From: CAZPNX01 sp964588285
GTDB lineage: Bacteria > Edwardsbacteria > AC1 > EtOH8
Assembly: GCA_964588285.1 (NCBI GenBank)
Contig: CAZPNX010000002.1
Coordinates: forward strand, 1 to 64,000
Direction of reading: 5' to 3'
Length of the DNA stretch: 64,000 nt
The position numbers and the translations under genes are program-made. The notes beneath the pieces are model-generated. The model was not told the DNA's origin and ran no database searches. It saw only the letters and a program-made list of their open reading frames with translations. Shown here piece by piece: positions 8,344-16,877 of this stretch; within the stretch, counting starts at the first letter, position 1; each line of letters opens with the position of its first letter.

Positions 8344-8964
8344 TCAGAATTCTACTACCTTCCTGTTCTTCATGGCCGGGATGGAGTAGGTAGTCAGCAT
8401 GACTATTCTGGGCTTGGTGACCTTGAGCAGCTCAATTCTGAGCCGCACTTCGCGGTCGCGGGGCATTTCGATCCGTCGGTCGGTGGCGGCGTCGCGGAAT
8501 CGTCTGGTGACAGTGTCCCCAGGCGATGCGGTGCGGGGCAGGGTGACCACCCTGATTCCCCCCTCCCGCATTCCAGCCACGCAGATGAAAAAGTAATCCG
8601 GCGTCTCCCCTGAAGCCACTTCTATGGGTATGTAAGGCGACGGCAGCCGGTTCCTGTCCACCGGCGGCCAGAGACAGGTAATCGTCTCTTTTTGTTGGGG
8701 CTGACCATGTTCATCGAGCAGAGCGATATCCATTGTCAAACGGCGGCCGTACTGGGCGACCCGGCCCTTCCCCTGCCTGACGTCCACCGTCGGAAACGAC
8801 GGCGGCCCCTCCAAGTCCTGGGCCAGGGTGGCCGCCTCCTCCGGCCTAAGATCGGGGATGTCCGGCCAGATGCTACCATCCAGGCTGCACCCGGCCAATG
8901 CGATCAATGACAAACAGGCCGCCAATCCTAAGATTAAAGAAGATATACTATCTTTTTTTAGCAA
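8344..8964 (-). CDS. Lipoprotein with a degenerate FKBP-like domain
   Basis: 206 residues starting from a TTG codon (AGG five bases upstream). The signal peptide ends in the lipobox LAGC (Cys26), so it is a lipoprotein. Residues 60-160 look like a relaxed FKBP peptidyl-prolyl isomerase domain: VRQGKGRVAQYGRRLTMDI, then PYIPIEVASGETP, then VAGMREGGIRVVTLP, which matches the 'GMkvGGkRrltIP' signature. Several aromatic active-site residues of FKBPs are not evident, so enzyme activity is doubtful. The C-terminal part (RRIEMPRDREVRLRIELLKV) continues the beta pattern. It lies 19 bases downstream of the cheX-like gene and may be cotranscribed with it. The FKBP call is inference. Confidence 0.6.
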   Translation of the reverse strand: MLKKDSISSLILGLAACLSLIALAGCSLDGSIWPDIPDLRPEEAATLAQDLEGPPSFPTVDVRQGKGRVAQYGRRLTMDIALLDEHGQPQQKETITCLWPPVDRNRLPSPYIPIEVASGETPDYFFICVAGMREGGIRVVTLPRTASPGDTVTRRFRDAATDRRIEMPRDREVRLRIELLKVTKPRIVMLTTYSIPAMKNRKVVEF

Positions 8965-8983
8965 ATTAACCTGCCTATTTTTT

Positions 8984-9457
8984 TCAATAGTCTTGATTCC
9001 TGGGGCGAATAGCCAGGTTGATGATCACCTGCCCCGCCTCGGTCTCCAGTGGAATGACCACCGTCTCCAGGGTGGTGTTGAAAACGTTCATCTCCTTGCC
9101 AGAAAAAAGGGTGGGCGAGGTGATGTTGAACCGGTGGCCCCGGTTGACCAGGTCTGAGACCGCCCGACCGGCGATGATGTTGGCCAACTCGTTGACCGTG
9201 GCCGGAACCAGCTCCTCCCGGTCGTCCATCTCTTGGCCTTTCATCAGCGAGGCCAGGAGGCGGGCGGTCTCCCGGCTCATATCCAACAACATTCTTCCCT
9301 CGGCTTCGCCGAATATGCCCACCAAGCTGGCGATGCCCTGGGTGGAGACCACCGAGGTCCTCAGGGACACCGCCCCCCGGGACACCTGGCCGCCGATGAC
9401 CTCGCCCAACACCTTGACCGCCGCCTCCACGAAGGGATGGATGTACTCGCTTTTCAT
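8984..9457 (-). CDS. cheX: CheX-type CheY-P phosphatase / chemotaxis protein
   Basis: 157 residues with the CheC/CheX/FliY phosphatase fold. The catalytic Glu-x-x-Asn motif is in VNELANIIAGRAVSDL, with the following Gly-x-Ala helix. The start KSEYIHPFVEAAVKVLGEV is typical of CheX. In known cases CheX dephosphorylates CheY-P; here the neighbour upstream is a receiver-HD-GYP protein and a receiver-containing kinase, so the target may be one of those receivers and not a flagellar CheY. No flagellar or che genes are in the window. Confidence 0.82.
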   Translation of the reverse strand: MKSEYIHPFVEAAVKVLGEVIGGQVSRGAVSLRTSVVSTQGIASLVGIFGEAEGRMLLDMSRETARLLASLMKGQEMDDREELVPATVNELANIIAGRAVSDLVNRGHRFNITSPTLFSGKEMNVFNTTLETVVIPLETEAGQVIINLAIRPRNQDY

Positions 9458-9570
9458 GTGGCTGTCCGTCGATTGTTTATATCGAAATTACTGATCGTTG
9501 CCCTTCGGCTGTCGGAATATTTTTTCTCGTTTCTTAGTAATCCGTGCCACTCTGTGTCTTCAAGGATTAT

Positions 9571-11049
9571 TTACATCTCGCCCACCATGCCCATCAGTCC
9601 CTCCACCACCTGGGGGTCGAACTGAGTGCCGCTCTCTTTCCTTATCTCTTCGACGATCACCGGCAGGGGCATGGGCTGGCGGTAGATCCGGGGCGAGGCC
9701 ATGGCGTCGAAGGCGTCGGCCACCGCGATCACGCGGGCCTTGACCGGAATGTCGTCGCCTTTGAGCCCGTCGGGGTATCCGCCTCCGTCCCAGCGCTCGT
9801 GGTGGTGCCGGATGTCGGGCGCAATGCCGTGGAGCTGGCCTATGTTGGCCACAATATCTGCCCCCAGGTGGGGGTGGCGGCGGATCAGGCTCCATTCGGA
9901 ATCAGAAAGCTGGTGCCTCTGGTTGAGGACGCTGTCCGGCACCCCCAGTTTTCCGATGTCGTGTAGCAGGCAGGCCATCTCCAACTGGCCGACATCCATC
10001 ACCCCCCGCGACATCAGGTAGGCTTGGTTCATATGCTCCACGATGCGCTTGGCCCGAGAGGCAACCCTCTCCGAATGCCCCCGGACATAGGGATCGCCTA
10101 TCTCCACCGCGTTGACCAGCACCTTTATCATCTGGCCGCTGACCCCGGAGAGCTGGTCCTCCAGGTTGAGGATGCGGTTGAGCTCATCCGACATCTCCTG
10201 GTGCAGCCGCTTGATCTCGGTCTCGTAGGACACCCGGAGCTGGCTGGTGAAGAAGGTCTTGGCCTGTTGATAGTTCCTCAGGCTGCGGTCGATGGCCGGA
10301 ACCAGCTCCTGGGCGGCCCGGGCCCTTAGCACCAGATCGCTGGCCCCCAGCCTCCAGAAGTCTATGATGGCTGCCGGCCCGGCCTCCTCGGCCAGAAGGA
10401 TCACCGGACGCAGCGGGTTCTGGCGCTGGATCTCTTCGACCACCTTTTTGAGGTCGTTTAGATCCTGATCCTGGAGCACCGACAACAGCACCACGTCCGG
10501 CCGCTCCAGCTGGATCGCCCGTGGTATCTCGGCCAGCCTCTCGACAGTCTTCACCGAAAACGATCCGGAGTCGAGCATGGCCGAGGCCTGTTGCTGCATG
10601 TTGAAACAAGGGCCGCAGGCCAAGACCCTGGTGGTCCGGCCTTTGGACCTGGCTTCTCTTTTTTCCCGCTCCTGGCGGGTGATGGTCTCGGCTAGCTCCT
10701 CGACGATCTTGCCGGCCAGTACCTCGAAATCGAGCGGCTTCTCCAGGTACTGGGAGGCCCCCATGGCCCGGAGTCTCTCCTCGATGTCGTGGGTGCCGAA
10801 GGCGGTGGTCAGTATCACAGGAACGCCGGGATGAAATTCTTTGAGATATGACAGCAGTTCGAATCCGTCCATCTGGGGCATCTTGATGTCGGTGACCACC
10901 AGGTCCACCGGCTGGGAGCGAAGAAGCTCAACTGCCTGCCGGCCGTTTTCGGCCGTAAATACCGAGAAATCGCGGCGGTAGGCCTTGAAGCCCTCCTCCA
11001 GCAGGCCGAGAAATGATTTCTCGTCGTCGACGATCAGAACGTTCTTCAC
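9571..11049 (-). CDS. Response regulator with HD-GYP c-di-GMP phosphodiesterase domain
   Basis: 492 residues. The N-terminal receiver (1-125) has the acidic pair DD (8-9), the phosphorylatable Asp54 (LVVTDIKMP) and a conserved Lys near 104. Residues about 140-260 look like a second, degenerate receiver (RVLACGPCFNM..., VVLLSVLQD) without a clear phospho-acceptor. A short coiled coil follows. The C-terminal 200 residues are an HD-GYP domain: LLHDIGKLGVPD, RRHPHLGADI, HHERWDGGGYPDGL and VIAVADAFDAM. Such domains hydrolyse c-di-GMP to GMP. It starts 53 bases downstream of the giant histidine kinase and is probably its output. Confidence 0.92.
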   Translation of the reverse strand: MKNVLIVDDEKSFLGLLEEGFKAYRRDFSVFTAENGRQAVELLRSQPVDLVVTDIKMPQMDGFELLSYLKEFHPGVPVILTTAFGTHDIEERLRAMGASQYLEKPLDFEVLAGKIVEELAETITRQEREKREARSKGRTTRVLACGPCFNMQQQASAMLDSGSFSVKTVERLAEIPRAIQLERPDVVLLSVLQDQDLNDLKKVVEEIQRQNPLRPVILLAEEAGPAAIIDFWRLGASDLVLRARAAQELVPAIDRSLRNYQQAKTFFTSQLRVSYETEIKRLHQEMSDELNRILNLEDQLSGVSGQMIKVLVNAVEIGDPYVRGHSERVASRAKRIVEHMNQAYLMSRGVMDVGQLEMACLLHDIGKLGVPDSVLNQRHQLSDSEWSLIRRHPHLGADIVANIGQLHGIAPDIRHHHERWDGGGYPDGLKGDDIPVKARVIAVADAFDAMASPRIYRQPMPLPVIVEEIRKESGTQFDPQVVEGLMGMVGEM

Positions 11050-11102
11050 TGGCCCCTCCCCCCTATTATAATGGCGGAATTCAGCCTCCCGTTGCCTCAG
11101 CT

Positions 11103-14100
11103 CTAGGCCGCCGGCAGCCTTAAGATAGCCTTGGTGCCCCGATCCTTTTCGCTTTCTATCCGAATATCTCCGTTCATTTTTACCATGATGTTCTTGGTGA
11201 TCACCAGTCCCAGGCCGGTGCCTGAAGGCTTGGAGGTGTAGAACGGCTTGAAAAGGTTTTTCTGTTGTTCCCGGTTGATGCCGCAGCCGTTGTCCTCGAC
11301 CGCTATCTCCAGACTTCCGTTGTCCCGGGCGGAGGAGAGCACAATCCTGGCGTCTTCCCGGCCCTGCAGGGCGTCGGCGGAATTGGCCAATAGGTTCAAA
11401 ACCACCTGTTGCAGGGCCCGGGGATCGAGCCAGGCCTCGATCTCGCCGGGATGAAGCCTGGTCTCGATGGCGATGCCTCTTTTCTTGAAGTCCTCGGCCG
11501 CCAGCAGCCTGATCTTGCCCAGAAACTGGTTGATCTCGACTTTTTCCGGCTTCAGGCTTTCGTACATGCTGAAATTTTTCAGCGACCGCAGCAGGTCCTC
11601 CATCCGGGACACCTCCTTGGAGGCCATTTCGATCACCTTGACGATGGTCTCCTTGGGATAGGTGTCCAAATTCTTGGAGAGGATCCCGATGGCCATCTTG
11701 ATCGAGGTCAGGGCGTTGCCGATCTCGTGCCGGATGCCGCTGAAGACGTAGCCGATGTTGTCCATGGTGTTTACCGCCTCGGCGATGGAGCGCAGCCTTT
11801 TCTGCTCGGTGACGTCCCGGACGGCGATCACCAGGTTGGCCACCGCCCCTCCGGGATCCATCACCGGCGACAGGGTGGCGTCGGCCTCAAATTCGGTGCC
11901 GTCCTTCCGCGGCTGGGAAAACTGGCCGTGCCATGATCTTCCGGCCTGAAGCAGGCCTGATATCTCGCGGCTGAAAAGCTGCTGGAACCCCCTGCCCAGC
12001 ACCTGCCCCTGATCCAGGCCGACCAACTCCTCCCGGCTGCGGCCGGCCAGTTCTTGGAAGGCGGGATTGCTGTACCGTATCATCCCCTGGGGATCGGATA
12101 TGATGACCCCTTCGGCCGCCTGCTCGATGGCCGCCACCAAATGCTTCAGCTCCTCCTCCGAATTCTTGCGCTCGATGGCCAGGGCGATCTGGTGGGAGAC
12201 AAAGGTCAGCACCTCCTTATCCTTTTCGCTGTACGATTGACTCTCCTGGTAGCTGTGGACCACCAGGGCCCCGAAGGCCTTTTCCCCCTTCTTCAGCGGC
12301 ACCCCCAGCCAGCAGCAGTCCGGCGTGCCCTGGTAGGCGATCAGGCCGGCGGCCACCATGTTGCTGATGGCGTTGCCGGTGGCCAGCAAAGGCTGGCCGG
12401 TGGCGATGACATGTTCGGTGATGCCGTCGCCGAAGGGCCGGGGAGCCGGCTTGGGATCGCGTTCGTCCACATAGTAGGGGAAGGAGAGGGTCTTGGTGGA
12501 GGGGTCGACCAGGGCCACGTAGAAATTTCTGGCATACATCAGCTGGCTGACGACGCCGTGGACCGAGCGATAGAACTCCTGGATATCACGGCTATTGCTG
12601 GTGGTCTCGGAAAGTCGGTAGAGGGACGATTCCAACAGGCGGGCGTGGCGCTGTTCGGTAATGTCCTCCACTGTCCCCTCGTAGTAGACGATCTTGCCCG
12701 ACCTGTCCCGGATGGCGATGGCGTTCTCCCGGACGTAGATGATGCTGCCGTCCTTCTTCTTCCATTCGGACTCCAGAGCCTGGACCATGCCGTTCTTTTC
12801 CATCAGCTCCCGGAAACGGGCTCGGCTCTGGCCCGGGCCGTAGATGTCGTGCGTTTCCAGATTTATCCTCTGCAGCTCCTGCAAGCTGTCATAGCCGATC
12901 ATCCTCACCAGGAAGGGGTTGGCCATCAGCACCTGGCCCTCGGGATTGGTGCGGTAGACACCGATGGGCATGTTCTCGAAGAGGTTGCGGTAGTGCTCCT
13001 CCTTCTCCCACAGAGCCTTCTCCGCCCGTTTGCGGTCGGTGATGTCGACGATGAGCCCCTCCAGAGCCTGCGCCCGGCCTTCCTGGTCGTACATCCAGCG
13101 GCCCTGCTCCCACACCCAGTGTTCCTCCCTTTGGGCATCCCGGATGCGGTAGATGATCTGAAACGGCTGGCGGCTGGCGGCCGCGTTCTGGTATTCGGCC
13201 GCCACCATCTCCCGGTCCTCCTCGAAGATCAGGGAATCATAGGAGATGGCTTCTCCCTCCAGAAACTGCTCCGGCCGGTGTCCGGTCAGCTCCAGGCAGC
13301 CTTGGCTGACGAACTCAATGGTCCTTTTCCGGTCGCCGCGGCGGCGGTAGGCCATGCCGGGAAGGTTGGAGAGCAGGGTGGACAATGTTCGCTGGCTCTC
13401 GGCCATCCGGTCCTCAGCCAGCCGGTACTCGGTCCGGTCGCGGGAGACCACCACCACGTGGGTGACAATCCCTCGTTGGTCGCGATAGGGATAGTAGGCT
13501 ACGTCGAAGAAGCGGCGTCCCAAAGCGGCGAAATCGAACCATTTCTGGTAATGGACCTCCTGGCCTTGGAAGCACTGTTCCAGATATCCGCCGATGACCT
13601 TGGCCGCCTCCGGGCCCCAGACCTCCTCCACCGTCCGGCCGACGATGTCCTCCCGGCGCTTGCCATGGGCCTGGCAGTAAGCCTCGTTGGCCGCCTCATA
13701 AACCTGATCGCTGCGGATCAGGGTCATCAGATCTTTGGAGGCGTTGACGCTGAATTCGTACTTCATCCGCACCTCGTCCGACTGGGTGCGGTCGGTGATA
13801 TCCATCCCCGAGATCAGGATGCTGGGCGGACGGCCCTCTTCCTGGATCATGACATTTTTCTGGGAAAAGAGGATGGTCCGGACCGTCCCGTCCCTGGCCA
13901 GCACCCCTACCTGAAGCTCCGGGGTGCTTTCACCCCTAAAATTTTTCTCCAGGTCGGCCATCACCGCCTCCCGTTGCTCAAAGGCCACGAACCTGAAAAC
14001 CGGAGCTCCCACCACCTCCTCCTTGGCGTATCCCAGTCGCTCCAGCGCCAGCTTGTTGACGTCTAAAACCGTGCCGTTGGCCTCGATGATGATGTTGATG

Positions 14101-15500
14101 GTCGGGCTCTCCTCGTAAAGGAAGCGGTACTTTTCCTCAGACTTGCGCAGGGCCGCCTCGGTCCAGGTTCTCTCGGCGTTCTCGATCTTGAGCGCCTCCA
14201 GGGCCTCGGCCAGCTCCTGGGTCCTCTGTCTGACCTTTTCTTCAAGCGACATGGCCAAGCGCTGCAGCTCCTGTTCCATCCGCCGCCGCTCGGTGATATC
14301 CTCGGCGATGGATAGCAAGCCCCAGGGGGTGGGAAATATCCGGAAAGAAATGCTGCGGCCCTGCCGCTCTTCCTCCAGTTGCTGGGGCTGGCCTTCGGCC
14401 AGGGCCCGCTGAAAGGCCTTTTCCATAGGCGAGCCGGTGAATTCGGGATAGACCTCTTTAATGCCGGTTCCCTCCAACTCCTGGGGGCTGCGCTGCAGCA
14501 GATCGGCGTAGGCCCGGTTGCAGTAGTTGACGGTCATATCCCGGTTGACCGAAAGGATGGGGGCCTGGATGCTGTCCAGCAGGGTGCGGTGCTTGAGCTC
14601 GCTCTCCCGCAGCAGATCCATGGTTTTTTTCTTCTCCAGGGCGCCGGCAATGTGCTGGGAAACGAAGGCCATGATCTCCTGCTCCGGCTCTCCCAGCCGG
14701 CACCCGGGATCGTAGCTCTGGATGGCCAGCGCTCCAAAGGTGCCGGCCTCGCCCTTGAGCGGCACCCCCAGCCAGTCGACCGCGGGCGTGCCGTAGCTGC
14801 CTATGCCCAGTTTTTCCAGCTCCGCCCGCCTCTCCTGGACCATCAACAGAGGCTGGCCGCTTCGGATGACGTGGTCGGTGAGGTTGTTCCCCAACGGCCG
14901 CTCCCGCGGCGGAGAATCCTTTTCATCCGAGTAATAGGGAAAGCTTATGATGTGGCGGACCGGGTCGAGAAGGGCGATGTACATGTTGGGAATCGGAATC
15001 AGGGTCTTGACCGTCTCGTGGATGGACTGGTAGAACTTGTCCATATCGGCGGTGGATCCGGAGAGCTGGGCGATGCGGTACAGGGCCTCCCGGATTAACT
15101 CGCTGCGCCGGCGCTCGCTACGCTCCTGTACTTCGCGCAGGGCCCGGAGTATGGCCGGCGCCAGCCGGCCCATCTTGTCTTTGACGACGTAGTCGGTAGC
15201 CCCGCTTTTGAGGGCCTCCACCGCCAGCTCCTCCCCCATCACCCCGGAGACGAAGATGAAGGGCACCTCCGGGCACTTGCGCCTGGCCACCGCCAGGGCC
15301 GCCAGTCCGTCGAACCGGGGCACCTTGTAGTCCGCCAGGATGATGTCCGGCCGGTGGTACTCCAATCCGGCCAGGAAATCCTGTTCGTTCATCACCACCC
15401 GGGTGGAATGGGCCAGGTTCGACCGTGCCAGCTCTTGCTCGATGAGCTTGGCATCGACGGCATCGTCTTCCAGGATCAGGATCCTCAGTTCCCTGTTCAT
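11103..15500 (-). CDS. Giant multi-sensor histidine kinase (REC-GAF-PAS(n)-GAF-PAS-HisKA-HATPase)
   Basis: 1465 residues, no obvious transmembrane segment. Order by eye: receiver 1-120 (acceptor in IILADYKVP), GAF about 135-295, PAS about 305-400, coiled coil 400-450, four PAS/PAC units about 450-965, a second GAF about 975-1115, another PAS about 1120-1240, then the kinase core. The H box is GIRHEIGNALTSIKMAI; the ATPase shows NLLANSADAL, DNGCGI and PFYTSKPSGTGLGLVI. The two GAF domains resemble each other (SFPYYSDEKD / SFPYYVDERD; GTPAVDWLGVPLK / GTPDCCWLGVPLK), pointing to internal duplication. An N-terminal receiver on a kinase suggests it sits mid-phosphorelay. Downstream are the HD-GYP regulator and cheX. 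Ligand unknown. Confidence 0.93.
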   Translation of the reverse strand: MNRELRILILEDDAVDAKLIEQELARSNLAHSTRVVMNEQDFLAGLEYHRPDIILADYKVPRFDGLAALAVARRKCPEVPFIFVSGVMGEELAVEALKSGATDYVVKDKMGRLAPAILRALREVQERSERRRSELIREALYRIAQLSGSTADMDKFYQSIHETVKTLIPIPNMYIALLDPVRHIISFPYYSDEKDSPPRERPLGNNLTDHVIRSGQPLLMVQERRAELEKLGIGSYGTPAVDWLGVPLKGEAGTFGALAIQSYDPGCRLGEPEQEIMAFVSQHIAGALEKKKTMDLLRESELKHRTLLDSIQAPILSVNRDMTVNYCNRAYADLLQRSPQELEGTGIKEVYPEFTGSPMEKAFQRALAEGQPQQLEEERQGRSISFRIFPTPWGLLSIAEDITERRRMEQELQRLAMSLEEKVRQRTQELAEALEALKIENAERTWTEAALRKSEEKYRFLYEESPTINIIIEANGTVLDVNKLALERLGYAKEEVVGAPVFRFVAFEQREAVMADLEKNFRGESTPELQVGVLARDGTVRTILFSQKNVMIQEEGRPPSILISGMDITDRTQSDEVRMKYEFSVNASKDLMTLIRSDQVYEAANEAYCQAHGKRREDIVGRTVEEVWGPEAAKVIGGYLEQCFQGQEVHYQKWFDFAALGRRFFDVAYYPYRDQRGIVTHVVVVSRDRTEYRLAEDRMAESQRTLSTLLSNLPGMAYRRRGDRKRTIEFVSQGCLELTGHRPEQFLEGEAISYDSLIFEEDREMVAAEYQNAAASRQPFQIIYRIRDAQREEHWVWEQGRWMYDQEGRAQALEGLIVDITDRKRAEKALWEKEEHYRNLFENMPIGVYRTNPEGQVLMANPFLVRMIGYDSLQELQRINLETHDIYGPGQSRARFRELMEKNGMVQALESEWKKKDGSIIYVRENAIAIRDRSGKIVYYEGTVEDITEQRHARLLESSLYRLSETTSNSRDIQEFYRSVHGVVSQLMYARNFYVALVDPSTKTLSFPYYVDERDPKPAPRPFGDGITEHVIATGQPLLATGNAISNMVAAGLIAYQGTPDCCWLGVPLKKGEKAFGALVVHSYQESQSYSEKDKEVLTFVSHQIALAIERKNSEEELKHLVAAIEQAAEGVIISDPQGMIRYSNPAFQELAGRSREELVGLDQGQVLGRGFQQLFSREISGLLQAGRSWHGQFSQPRKDGTEFEADATLSPVMDPGGAVANLVIAVRDVTEQKRLRSIAEAVNTMDNIGYVFSGIRHEIGNALTSIKMAIGILSKNLDTYPKETIVKVIEMASKEVSRMEDLLRSLKNFSMYESLKPEKVEINQFLGKIRLLAAEDFKKRGIAIETRLHPGEIEAWLDPRALQQVVLNLLANSADALQGREDARIVLSSARDNGSLEIAVEDNGCGINREQQKNLFKPFYTSKPSGTGLGLVITKNIMVKMNGDIRIESEKDRGTKAILRLPAA

Positions 15501-15580
15501 GGCCCTCCCCCACAGGCGGTGATGCCCGTCGGATGGATAGTGATTTGACCCATAATAAAATTCTTCCCGAACAACCTGTT

Positions 15581-15689
15581 AAACACACTAAAAACGCTAA
15601 AGGTGGTTTTTTAAATATTCCATAAAAGGAGGCTGTGATCACTGAGCAATCATAACTCCGCTTTTTGTGTATTTAGTGTATTTCGCGGG
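15581..15689. repeat. Inverted pair of 'TTTAGTGTRTTT' dispersed repeats
   Basis: aacacactaaaaacgctaaa (15582-15601) and tgtgtatttagtgtatttcg (15666-15685) are related copies in opposite orientation; a third copy, gcgttttttagtgtattccg, is at 31541-31560. They fill much of the intergenic space between the kinase and the aminotransferase. No gene is seen in 15501-15712. Confidence 0.5.
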
Positions 15690-15712
15690 AAAAAGGCCTT
15701 TAATAGTTGCTG

Positions 15713-16822
15713 CTATTTATAGAATTCTTTTATGGCCTCCACCACCCGGTCCTGCTGGGCCGTGGTTATCTCGGGGTAGATGGGCAGAGAGAAAACCTGG
15801 CTGGCCGCCTCCTCGGCCGCCGGAAAATCGCCCTGCTTCAGTCCTAAAAAGCTGAAGGCCGGCTGCAAGTGCAGGGGAATAGGGTAGTGCACCGCGTTGG
15901 GCACTCCGCTCTTGTTGAGGTGCTCGATCATGGCGTCGCGCTTGGCGGTGCGCAGGGTGTACTGGTGGTAGATCATCTGGTTGTAGGGTCTGACCTCCGG
16001 TGTCCTGATGTCGCCCACCCCCTTGAAGGCCCGGTCATAGTAGGCGGCCTTCTCCCGCCGGGCCTGGTTCCACCGGTCGAGGTGCCTCAGTTTGACGGCC
16101 AGCACCGCCGCCTGGAGAGCGTCCAGCCGGGAATTGACCCCTATTTTTATATGGTGGTATTTCTTGTCCGAGCCGTGCTGGCGCAGCACCCGGCACTCCT
16201 TAAGCATGGTCTCGTCCGATGTCAGGATCATGCCGCCGTCGCCGTAGGCTCCCAGGTTTTTGCTGGGGAAGAAAGACAGGCCGGCAATGTGGCCCATGGA
16301 GCCGGTCTGCCGGCCCTGGTATTTGGAGCCCAGGCTCTGGGCGCAGTCCTCGATCACTTTGAGGTTATGCTTTTGGGCGATGGCCGTGATTTCGTCCATG
16401 TCGGCCGCCTGGCCGTAGAGGTGCACCGGCATGATGGCCCGGGTCTTGGGGGTAATGGCCGCCTCTATCTTGGCCGGGTCGATGTTGAGGGTGTCCGGGC
16501 AGACGTCCACGAACACCGGCTTGGCCGGTATCCAGGTGACCACCTCGGCGGTGGCGATGAAGGTGAAGGGGGTGGTGATCACCTCGTCGCCCTCTTTGAC
16601 CCCGGCTGCCCTCAGGGCCAGATAGAGGGCGTCGGTACCGGAGTTGACCCCGATTCCGAACTTGACCCCTACATATTGGGCCACCGAGGTTTCGAACTCC
16701 TCGACGGTCTTGCCCAGAATGAAGCCGCCGGTGGACACCACCCTCTCGATGGCGGCGTCGATCTCGGGCTTGATGGTCTGATACTGAGCCACCAGGTCCA
16801 GCAGGTGCAGTTTCTCGGCCAT
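15713..16822 (-). CDS. DegT/DnrJ/EryC1/StrS family sugar aminotransferase
   Basis: 369 residues, a PLP enzyme of the type that aminates nucleotide-linked keto sugars for surface polysaccharides. Family motifs: LDLVAQYQTIKPEIDAAI at the start, GVNSGTDALYLALRA, PFTFIATAEVV, PVHLYGQAADMD, IEDCAQSLGS, and the Schiff-base Lys in LSFFPSKNLGAYGDGG. RLDALQAAVL is also characteristic. It follows ptsI by 55 bases on the same strand. No other sugar-nucleotide genes are adjacent, so the substrate cannot be told. Confidence 0.9.
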   Translation of the reverse strand: MAEKLHLLDLVAQYQTIKPEIDAAIERVVSTGGFILGKTVEEFETSVAQYVGVKFGIGVNSGTDALYLALRAAGVKEGDEVITTPFTFIATAEVVTWIPAKPVFVDVCPDTLNIDPAKIEAAITPKTRAIMPVHLYGQAADMDEITAIAQKHNLKVIEDCAQSLGSKYQGRQTGSMGHIAGLSFFPSKNLGAYGDGGMILTSDETMLKECRVLRQHGSDKKYHHIKIGVNSRLDALQAAVLAVKLRHLDRWNQARREKAAYYDRAFKGVGDIRTPEVRPYNQMIYHQYTLRTAKRDAMIEHLNKSGVPNAVHYPIPLHLQPAFSFLGLKQGDFPAAEEAASQVFSLPIYPEITTAQQDRVVEAIKEFYK

Positions 16823-16877
16823 GCTTTCTCCTCGTCTTTGATATTTATGGATGGCTTGTATAATGATCTTTCTTTGA

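Noticed and set aside
12054..14066. 670-residue open frame on the plus strand
   Set aside because: It lies wholly antisense to the giant histidine kinase, has no recognisable domain, and is a by-product of GC-rich codon use.
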